Of a stretch of 22,999 nt of DNA, positions 1 through 5,774 are shown in pieces. The DNA lies in the NCBI GenBank assembly GCA_018896315.1, contig JAHIMV010000127.1, positions 1-22,999 of the forward strand. Direction: 5' to 3'. The DNA is from Patescibacteria group bacterium. Its GTDB lineage: Bacteria; Patescibacteriota; Patescibacteriia; UBA2591; UBA6264. The notes under the pieces were generated by a model that saw only the letters and a program-made list of their open reading frames with translations, was not told where the DNA came from and did not search any database. Made by a program: the position numbers and the translations under genes. Position 1 is the stretch's first letter; each line of letters starts with the position of its first letter.

Positions 1-1080
1 AAACTTAATCACCTCGCCTGGCTTCATTTCTTGTTCTATTCTTATCACTTTAAAAACACGAAGAATGGAAAAAATAATTTGGGCAATAATTATAGCTAAT
101 AAAGCAAAAATTTTGCCTACTAATTTTAAAACAAAAAATAAGGCAACAGCAATCCCAAAAGAAATTTCTTTAGAATAGGGTCCGACAAATTCACCTAATT
201 TAGAATTAACTAAATTAGCTAAAACTATTTCCATTGTTTCATTTCCTTTTAATTCAACTCCTAAAGTTTCTGATAATTGTTTTCTTTGTTCAGTTAGCAA
301 AGACTGGTCAATTCCCCCTTCGCTGACTTGTTCTTTTAAAAAACTCTTTATTTCTGGATCATTTAATAATTCATTGATGTTTATTTCATCTAAATTATTA
401 AAATCAATCTTATTAATCAAATCCGAAGGAATATCCTGGGATTTAACCCCTTGTCCCTGCAAAACCATGCCACTGGCCAAGGTCTCATCAATGGTCATTT
501 CTGGATCATAAAAAGGAATCATTTTACCAATAATTCCTGAAGCTGGCTTTAAAATAAAACTAAAAATTTCTGTGGGAATCTCTATTTTCTCCTGATTAAT
601 ATTTACTAAAGGATTAAAATAATAGACCAAAGAAACAATTAAAGCTATTCCTGTAATAGCCCAAGGTAATCCTTTTTTCCAAAACTTTCTTAGATTCACA
701 TTTAAACGTTGTTCTTTTTCAAAAAACATTAATTCTGTGCCAATAATCAAACACACAAGAAAAAGTAAAAGCCCGATAATATAAGAACCTGTGATTATTT
801 CTTGAGTAAAAGAAAAAGGGAAAAACAGAAAAAAACAGCTGAGAGAAAGAATAAGACAAAGATAAATAATCTTCTTATTATTAACTAAAACTGTTAATAA
901 TGAAAAAATAATTAAAAAACCAAGCCAACTAAGAGCTAAATATAATAGATAAACTCCTGAAACGGATGTAAAAAATAAGGACAAATAACCCCAAAATAAA
1001 ATAGCCGCCAAAAACATAAAAAAGGCGAAAATTAAAGATTTTATTTTAAAACCCACCCCGTTAGAAATTTTTTTTGTCAT
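1..1080 (-). CDS. Partial multi-span membrane protein, function unknown
   Basis: An open frame of 360 codons runs from an ATG at 1080 to the left edge of the window without a stop, so the C-terminus is missing. I do not recognise the family. The N-terminal part (about residues 14-155) is very hydrophobic and holds roughly five membrane spans. Residues 160-305 form a soluble region, rich in Asp/Glu/Asn after about residue 215, with DPE motifs near 192 and 241. Another hydrophobic hairpin follows at about 306-345, then a charged tail. The architecture suggests a membrane anchor with an extracytoplasmic loop, but nothing identifies a reaction. The ATG and the first seven or so codons lie inside an inverted-repeat element (1056-1134), so an original start may have been displaced. 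A GTG at the element edge (1056-1054) is an alternative start. No clear Shine-Dalgarno sequence precedes the ATG. Confidence 0.75.
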   Translation of the reverse strand, partial: MTKKISNGVGFKIKSLIFAFFMFLAAILFWGYLSLFFTSVSGVYLLYLALSWLGFLIIFSLLTVLVNNKKIIYLCLILSLSCFFLFFPFSFTQEIITGSYIIGLLLFLVCLIIGTELMFFEKEQRLNVNLRKFWKKGLPWAITGIALIVSLVYYFNPLVNINQEKIEIPTEIFSFILKPASGIIGKMIPFYDPEMTIDETLASGMVLQGQGVKSQDIPSDLINKIDFNNLDEININELLNDPEIKSFLKEQVSEGGIDQSLLTEQRKQLSETLGVELKGNETMEIVLANLVNSKLGEFVGPYSKEISFGIAVALFFVLKLVGKIFALLAIIIAQIIFSILRVFKVIRIEQEMKPGEVIKF

Positions 1081-1134
1081 ATTAATCTATAAAATTATTT
1101 TATACGAATCCCATTAAATGAATTTCTAACGGGG
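1056..1134. repeat. MITE-like element, copy 1 (CCCCGTTAGAAATT inverted repeats)
   Basis: Perfect 14-bp terminal inverted repeats, CCCCGTTAGAAATT at 1056-1069 and its complement at 1121-1134, enclose an AT-rich core. The 79-bp element is flanked on both sides by CCCA (1052-1055 and 1135-1138), which looks like a 4-bp target-site duplication. A second copy with the same termini is at 12904-12985. There is no coding capacity, so any mobilisation would need a transposase elsewhere. It covers the start of the left-edge gene. Confidence 0.8.
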
Positions 1135-1218
1135 CCCATAACATTAATTTAATTAATTACTATTTTTAATAGTACCACAATCATTAAAAAAGCCAAGAAA
1201 AAAATAAGAAAAAAATAA

Positions 1219-1235
1219 GGCTCTGTAACAGAGCC
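1219..1235 (-). terminator. Rho-independent terminator of dnaK
   Basis: A GGCTCTG/CAGAGCC stem of 7 bp with a 3-nt loop lies just past the dnaK stop. Read on the minus strand it is followed by T-rich sequence (1218 downward). The other side is also T-rich on the plus strand, so it could work in both directions. Confidence 0.75.
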
Positions 1236-1260
1236 CTATTTTTTTTGGTTTCAATCTAAA

Positions 1261-3147
1261 TTATTTCTTTTCTTCTTCGTTTTCTTCCTTTTTTTCTTCC
1301 TTTTTTTCTTCTTCAAATTCCCCTTCAATTGGTCCTTCATCTTTTTTTTCTTGTTTTTCTTCTTGTTTATCTTTTTGTTCTGCTTGCTTGGCTTGTTCGT
1401 ACATAGCCGTACCAATTTTCTGAACCATATCTCCTAATTCTTGCATAGCTTTTTTAACTTCTTCCACGTCATCTTTATCTTTAACCTTTTTCAATTGATG
1501 AACTTTTTCTTCAATCGATTTCTGGTCTTCTTTACTAACTTTATCTCCAAATTCTTTTATGGTTTTTTCAGAAGTATGAATTAAAGTATCTGCTTGATTT
1601 CTTAAATCAATTAATTCTTTTGTTTTTCTATCTTCAGTTGCGAATTTTTCCGCTTGTTTTTTCATTTTATCAATTTCTTCTTTAGACAAAGCGGAAGAAT
1701 CTTTAATGGTGATATGCTGTTCTTTGTTTGTGGCTTTATCTTTTGCATTAACTGTTAAAATTCCATTAGCATCAATTTCAAAGCTTACTTCAATTTGAGG
1801 AATTCCCCGAGGAGCTGGAGGCAAGCCATCTAACATAAACTTTCCTAAGGTACGATTGTCCTTAGCCATTGACCTTTCCCCTTGTAAGACATGAATTTCT
1901 ACTGAAGGCTGATTGTCAGCCGCTGTTGAAAAAACTTGTGACTTAGAGGTAGGCACTGTTGTGTTTCTATCAATTAAAGGAGTCATAACATTACCTAAAG
2001 TTTCAATTCCTAATGTCAAAGGAATGACATCTAAAAGTAGAACATCTTTAACCTCTGAATCACCAGCTAAAATAGCGGCTTGAATTCCCGCGCCCATGGC
2101 CACACATTCCATTGGATCAACTCCTCTTTCAATTTTTTGTCCAAAAATATTTTCAATAAATTTCTGAACAATAGGCATTCTGGTTGGTCCACCGACTAAA
2201 ATAATCTTTTCAATGTCTTGGGGTTTTAACTTAGCATCATTCATGACTTGATTAATAGAAGATTGGCACTTTTCAACAAGAGGATTGACTAATTCTTCTA
2301 ATTTAGCGCGAGTAATTTTCATTAACATGTGTTTTGGACCTTGGGCATCAGCAGTAACAAAAGGCAGATTAATTTCTGTTTCTAAAACAGAAGAAAGTTC
2401 AATCTTAGCTTTTTCCACTGCTTCTTTAATTCTCTGCATAGCCATTTTATCATTTTTTAAATCAATGCCTTCTTTTGATTTAAATTCGTTAATGATGTAA
2501 TCAACTAAAACTTCGTCCATATCTTTTCCGCCTAAATGAGTGTCTCCTGATGTAGAGCGGACCTCAAAAACTCCTTGACCAAAATTCATAATAGTCACAT
2601 CAAGGGTTCCGGCCCCAATATCAAAAACCAAAACCTGCTGGTCTTTTTGTTTAATCTTGTCTAAACCATAAGCTAGACAAGCAGCGGTTGGTTCGTTTAC
2701 TAATCTAACTACTTCTAAGCCTGCAATTGAACCCGCATCTTTAGTTGCTTGACGTTGAGCATCATCAAAATAAGCGGGTACAGTAATAACTGCTTTTTCC
2801 ACTTTATCTCCTAAATACATTTCTGCATCTTTTTTAATCTTCTGCAAAATAAAAGAAGATATTTGCTGTGGCGTATATTCTTTATTAAACACCTTATATT
2901 TATAATCCGTACCCATTTTCCTTTTTGCCGCCACAATCGTGCCTTCTGGATTAGCCACGGCTTGACGACGGGCTGGTTCACCAACTAAAAGCTGTCCGTC
3001 TTTTGTTAAAGCAACATAGGATGGAAAAGCTTTTCCCCCAACTGAAGTTGTTCCCTCAGCCGAAGGAACCATTTTAGGCTTACCTGCTTCCATGTAGGCA
3101 GCCGCTGAATTAGAAGTGCCTAAATCAATACCAATTATTTTTCCCAT
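1261..3147 (-). CDS. dnaK: Chaperone DnaK (Hsp70)
   Basis: Hsp70 chaperone of 628 residues, binding unfolded cytoplasmic peptides under ATP control with DnaJ and GrpE. The nucleotide-binding domain shows GIDLGTSNS (6-14), NEPTAACLAYG (151-161), the phosphate-2 loop DIGAGTLDV (176-184, where most DnaKs have DLGGGTFDV), GDTHLGG (201-207) and ILVGGPTRMP (316-325). The substrate-binding domain follows from about residue 370 (DVIPLTLGIETLG; later LQGER), then a helical lid. The C-terminus is a long Glu/Lys-rich tail instead of a short acidic end. An AGAGGT Shine-Dalgarno (3153-3158) five bases upstream supports the ATG. It follows grpE and ends at a terminator. No dnaJ or hrcA is adjacent, and no CIRCE operator is visible. 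Confidence 0.98.
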   Translation of the reverse strand: MGKIIGIDLGTSNSAAAYMEAGKPKMVPSAEGTTSVGGKAFPSYVALTKDGQLLVGEPARRQAVANPEGTIVAAKRKMGTDYKYKVFNKEYTPQQISSFILQKIKKDAEMYLGDKVEKAVITVPAYFDDAQRQATKDAGSIAGLEVVRLVNEPTAACLAYGLDKIKQKDQQVLVFDIGAGTLDVTIMNFGQGVFEVRSTSGDTHLGGKDMDEVLVDYIINEFKSKEGIDLKNDKMAMQRIKEAVEKAKIELSSVLETEINLPFVTADAQGPKHMLMKITRAKLEELVNPLVEKCQSSINQVMNDAKLKPQDIEKIILVGGPTRMPIVQKFIENIFGQKIERGVDPMECVAMGAGIQAAILAGDSEVKDVLLLDVIPLTLGIETLGNVMTPLIDRNTTVPTSKSQVFSTAADNQPSVEIHVLQGERSMAKDNRTLGKFMLDGLPPAPRGIPQIEVSFEIDANGILTVNAKDKATNKEQHITIKDSSALSKEEIDKMKKQAEKFATEDRKTKELIDLRNQADTLIHTSEKTIKEFGDKVSKEDQKSIEEKVHQLKKVKDKDDVEEVKKAMQELGDMVQKIGTAMYEQAKQAEQKDKQEEKQEKKDEGPIEGEFEEEKKEEKKEENEEEKK

Positions 3148-3152
3148 AATTT

Positions 3153-3158
3153 ACCTCT
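3153..3158 (-). promoter_or_regulatory. dnaK ribosome binding site
   Basis: AGAGGT on the minus strand, five bases before the dnaK ATG. Worth noting because many genes in this window lack a recognisable Shine-Dalgarno sequence. Confidence 0.75.
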
Positions 3159-3233
3159 TATTTATTAACTAACAAATCACTCTCTTAAGCTAAAATTAAG
3201 ATTACTTGTTACTTAATTATTATATAAATATGA

Positions 3234-3698
3234 CTATTTAATAACTACTTTAGCAGTTCTAATAACTTTGTCATTCATTAAATACCCAGCTTGAATTTCT
3301 TTAATAATTTGATTTTTCTCTCCTTGCTTTTCAACTGCTTCATGTAAATCAGGATTAAACTTTTGACCATTTGTCTTTATCTTCTCTATATTCTGAGTTT
3401 TTAAAAAACTATCTAATTGTTTTTTTATCTGTTCTGTTCCTTTAACCCATTGGTTATTTTTTAATTCTTTAGGAATATGCTTTAATGAATAATCAAAAGC
3501 GTCTAAAGTGGGTAAAAGTTTCAAAATTAAATCTAAATTAGTAAATTTGACCCAATCAACTTTTTCTCTTTCAATTTCTTTCTCTCGATTAAGATAATCT
3601 GCCTTGGCTCTTTGCCAGCCAGATAAATATTCCTGGGCTTGTTTTTCTTGCTCTTTTAATTGTTTTTTTAACTCTTCAGCTTCTTTTATTTTAATCAT
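3234..3698 (-). CDS. grpE: Nucleotide exchange factor GrpE
   Basis: GrpE releases ADP from DnaK and so promotes substrate release. From the ATG at 3698 the protein has 154 residues. A Lys/Glu-rich coiled-coil segment (about 5-50, with AKADYLNREKEIERE resembling the usual NYRKR helix) is followed by the four-helix region with LLPTLDAFDYSL. The C-terminal beta domain shows FNPDLHEAV and the closing GYLMNDKVIRTAKVVIK, the family signature. A TTG start at 3758 would add 20 residues that do not look like GrpE and would place the promoter (3706-3734) inside the gene, so I prefer the ATG. It is shorter at the N-terminus than E. coli GrpE. It lies between murG and dnaK on the same strand. Confidence 0.93.
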   Translation of the reverse strand: MIKIKEAEELKKQLKEQEKQAQEYLSGWQRAKADYLNREKEIEREKVDWVKFTNLDLILKLLPTLDAFDYSLKHIPKELKNNQWVKGTEQIKKQLDSFLKTQNIEKIKTNGQKFNPDLHEAVEKQGEKNQIIKEIQAGYLMNDKVIRTAKVVIK

Positions 3699-3705
3699 AT
3701 TAAGT

Positions 3706-3734
3706 AATTTAACACTAAACCTTGTCAACGTCAA
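3706..3734 (-). promoter_or_regulatory. Putative grpE promoter abutting the start codon
   Basis: TTGACG (3729-3734), 17-bp spacer, TAAATT (3706-3711) on the minus strand. Only seven bases separate the -10 box from the grpE ATG at 3698, so the predicted transcript would start at or within a base or two of the ATG. An overlapping TTGACA is at 3723-3728. Confidence 0.5.
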
Positions 3735-3781
3735 GTTGGAAAAAATGTGGAAAAGCAAAAACCACTTTTCTTGTGGATAAC

Positions 3782-4858
3782 TTATTTATCTATGCTCTCT
3801 AAAATAATTTTTGCTATTTTTTCTCCGGCCCGAGGATGAGCTAATTTACTAATATTATTACTTAAATCTTTTAATTGTTTTTCTGAATTAATTGTTTTTT
3901 TAATTTTTTCTAATAATTTTCCAGGCTTTAAAATTTTTTGATTTATTAAAACCACAGCCTCTTGATCTGCATAGTATTGAGCATTAAATTCTTGGTGAGA
4001 ATCAGGAATAGGGATACAAATCATTGGTTTTTTTAAAACGCTTAATTCAGTTAAAACACCCAAACCAGCTCTGGAAATAATTAAATCAGCTGCCTGATAA
4101 AGATCTGGAATTTCTTGAGATAAAAACTCATACTGCTGATAATTTTTAAAATCTAATTTTTTATCTTCAATCTTTTTTCCTTTACCAGTTAAATGAATGA
4201 CTTGACAAAATTCAACCAATTCTGGAACGATCTGGGCAATCATTTCATTTATTTTTTGAGCCCCTGTTCCTCCGCCAATGATTAACAAAACAGGTAGATT
4301 ATTATCTAAATTAAATTGTTTAATTGCTTTTTCTTTATCTCCCAAAAATATTTCTTTTCTGACCGGATTGCCAGTTAAAATTGTTTTTCTTTTTTTAAAA
4401 TTTTTAAAAGATTTATCAAAACTAATAGTAATTTTTTTTGCTAAAGGAGCAATTAATTTATTAGCTAAACCAGGAATAATGTCTTGCTGATGAATAAAAA
4501 TTGGTTTTCTTAAAAGCCAAGCAGCCCAAGCTAAGGGAACTGAAATAAAGCCACCAGCTGAAAATATTGCCTTTGGTTTGAATTTTAAGATAATAAAAAA
4601 AGATTGGAAAAAACCAATCAAAATTAAAAACGGATCAATAATATTCTTTAAAGAAATATAGCGTCTAAACTTTCCAGAAAAAATTGCTTGATAAGGGATA
4701 TTCTTGTTTTTAACTAATTCTTTTTCTGGAACTCCTTTTCTAGTACCAATGAATAAAAATTTTGTTTCTGGTTTTGTTTTCTTAATTTCATCAGCCACGG
4801 CTAATAAAGGGGCTACTGAGCCACCTGTTCCTCCGCCAGCTAAAATAATTTTTGTCAT
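3782..4858 (-). CDS. murG: UDP-N-acetylglucosamine transferase MurG
   Basis: MurG adds GlcNAc to lipid I to make lipid II on the inner face of the cytoplasmic membrane. The protein is 358 residues, normal length. The N-terminal domain has the glycine-rich loop GGGTGG (8-13), AIFSAGGFISVP (98-108), HQQDIIPGLANK (123-134, matching the usual HEQN.. motif) and TGNPVR (162-167). The C-terminal UDP-GlcNAc-binding domain has GGGTGAQKIN (195-204) and ISRAGLGVLTEL (261-272). The position that is usually His in GGTGGH is Ser14 here. The basic and hydrophobic stretch at 63-95 fits membrane association. It lies upstream of grpE and is read from two promoters in the spacer shared with dprA. Confidence 0.95.
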   Translation of the reverse strand: MTKIILAGGGTGGSVAPLLAVADEIKKTKPETKFLFIGTRKGVPEKELVKNKNIPYQAIFSGKFRRYISLKNIIDPFLILIGFFQSFFIILKFKPKAIFSAGGFISVPLAWAAWLLRKPIFIHQQDIIPGLANKLIAPLAKKITISFDKSFKNFKKRKTILTGNPVRKEIFLGDKEKAIKQFNLDNNLPVLLIIGGGTGAQKINEMIAQIVPELVEFCQVIHLTGKGKKIEDKKLDFKNYQQYEFLSQEIPDLYQAADLIISRAGLGVLTELSVLKKPMICIPIPDSHQEFNAQYYADQEAVVLINQKILKPGKLLEKIKKTINSEKQLKDLSNNISKLAHPRAGEKIAKIILESIDK

Positions 4859-4914
4859 ACCCGCCTAAATTTTTTATTTAAATAATATTAACGTGACCTT
4901 TTGATATAATTCCT

Positions 4915-4942
4915 GCCCAATCCAGATTTAAAAAATTTGGGC
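4915..4942 (-). other. Hairpin in the murG leader
   Basis: GCCCAA (4915-4920) and TTGGGC (4937-4942) can pair around an AT-rich loop within the predicted murG 5' untranslated region. No T-run follows, so it is not an obvious terminator. Its function is unknown. Confidence 0.4.
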
Positions 4943-4955
4943 GGGCATACAAAGT

Positions 4956-4983
4956 ATTTTAGCTTTTCCTTTCCTCCTGTCAA
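4956..4983 (-). promoter_or_regulatory. murG promoter P1
   Basis: TTGACA (4978-4983), 16-bp spacer, TAAAAT (4956-4961) on the minus strand, giving a leader of roughly 90 nt for murG. The spacer, GGAGGAAAGGAAAAGC, is almost the same as that of P2. Confidence 0.6.
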
Positions 4984-5011
4984 GGCAATTTAGAAATTTC
5001 ATACAGCGAGC

Positions 5012-5039
5012 AATTTAGTTTTCCTTTCCTCCTTGTCAA
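5012..5039 (-). promoter_or_regulatory. murG promoter P2 (near-duplicate of P1)
   Basis: TTGACA (5034-5039), 16-bp spacer, TAAATT (5012-5017), 56 bp upstream of P1 and nearly identical over the -35 and spacer. Its -35 overlaps the plus-strand -35 of the proposed dprA promoter. Confidence 0.5.
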
Positions 5040-5061
5040 ATTTTAATATATCTGCTATAAC
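5033..5061 (+). promoter_or_regulatory. Putative dprA promoter abutting the start codon
   Basis: TTGTCA (5033-5038), 17-bp spacer, TATAAC (5056-5061). Seven bases separate the -10 box from the ATG at 5069, the same geometry as grpE, so the mRNA may be leaderless. The -35 shares bases 5034-5038 with murG P2 on the other strand. Confidence 0.45.
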
Positions 5062-5068
5062 CTCTCAT

Positions 5069-5716
5069 ATGCAGACTATTCATATTAAAGATAAAAATTA
5101 TCCTGAATTATTAAAGGAAATTTATAACCCTCCTCAAACTCTTTATATTAATGGTCAATTAAAAGCTAAGGAAATGTATCCCTTAGCTGTCGTGGGAACA
5201 AGAAAAATTTCTTTATATGGTCAAAAAATAACTCGCTTTTTGGTCAAGGCCTTGGCCCAAGCCGGTTTTACTATTATTAGCGGCTTGGCTTTAGGGGTTG
5301 ATGGTATTGCTCATCAAGCCACTTTAGATGCAGGTGGCCGAACAATTGCCGTGCTTGGATCTGGTTTAGATATTATTTATCCTTATTCCCATCAACAATT
5401 AGCTCAAAAAATCATTGAATCCAATGGAGCAATTGTTAGTGAATATGAACCAAAAACTAGGCCTTCAAAATGGGCTTTTCCAGCTCGCAATCGGATTGTG
5501 GCTGGCATGTCTTTAGGAATATTGGTCATTGAAGCCCCTAAAAAATCTGGTGCTTTAATTACAGCTCGTTTTGCCCTTGAACAAGGAAGAGAAGTTTTTG
5601 CGGTTCCTGGTAATGTAGATAATAAAAATTCAGAAGGTTGTAATCTTTTAATTAAAATGGGGGCAAAACCAGTAACCAAGCCAGAAGACATTTTAGAATC
5701 ATTTAATTTAAAATAA
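5069..5716 (+). CDS. dprA: DNA-processing protein DprA
   Basis: DprA binds incoming single-stranded DNA and loads RecA during natural transformation. From the ATG at 5069 the protein has 215 residues and is essentially the Rossmann-like core alone: VVGTRKISLYG, SGLALGVDGIAHQATLDAGG, AVLGSGLDIIYP, FPARNRIVAGMS and VIEAPKKSGALITARFALEQGR, all family signatures. The N-terminal SAM-like and C-terminal winged-helix domains of longer DprAs are absent. A TTG at 5033 would add 12 residues, but it has no ribosome binding site and overlaps the likely promoter. It is divergent from murG and followed after 58 bp by topA. It suggests DNA uptake, which is plausible for a reduced-genome bacterium. Confidence 0.95.
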   Translation: MQTIHIKDKNYPELLKEIYNPPQTLYINGQLKAKEMYPLAVVGTRKISLYGQKITRFLVKALAQAGFTIISGLALGVDGIAHQATLDAGGRTIAVLGSGLDIIYPYSHQQLAQKIIESNGAIVSEYEPKTRPSKWAFPARNRIVAGMSLGILVIEAPKKSGALITARFALEQGREVFAVPGNVDNKNSEGCNLLIKMGAKPVTKPEDILESFNLK

Positions 5717-5774
5717 AAACTTGACAATATAATTAGTCAGTGGCAAAGTAAGAAATCATAAATAACTCAAACAA

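Noticed and set aside
2285..2500. Plus-strand open frame inside dnaK, and similar antisense frames inside murG, dprA, topA, porB, lepA, secD and gpmI
   Set aside because: They lie wholly antisense to strongly conserved genes and show no family motifs of their own.
3148..3233. CIRCE operator or separate strong promoter before dnaK
   Set aside because: No TTAGCACTC-N9-GAGTGCTAA inverted repeat. TATAAT-like sequence exists but lacks a credible -35, so dnaK is probably read through from grpE.
3699..3758. Longer grpE beginning at TTG 3758
   Set aside because: The 20 added residues do not resemble GrpE, no ribosome binding site precedes the TTG, and the segment contains a good promoter.
5033..5068. 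Longer dprA beginning at TTG 5033
   Set aside because: No Shine-Dalgarno, and the TTG is better explained as part of a -35 box. The recognisable protein starts at the ATG at 5069.
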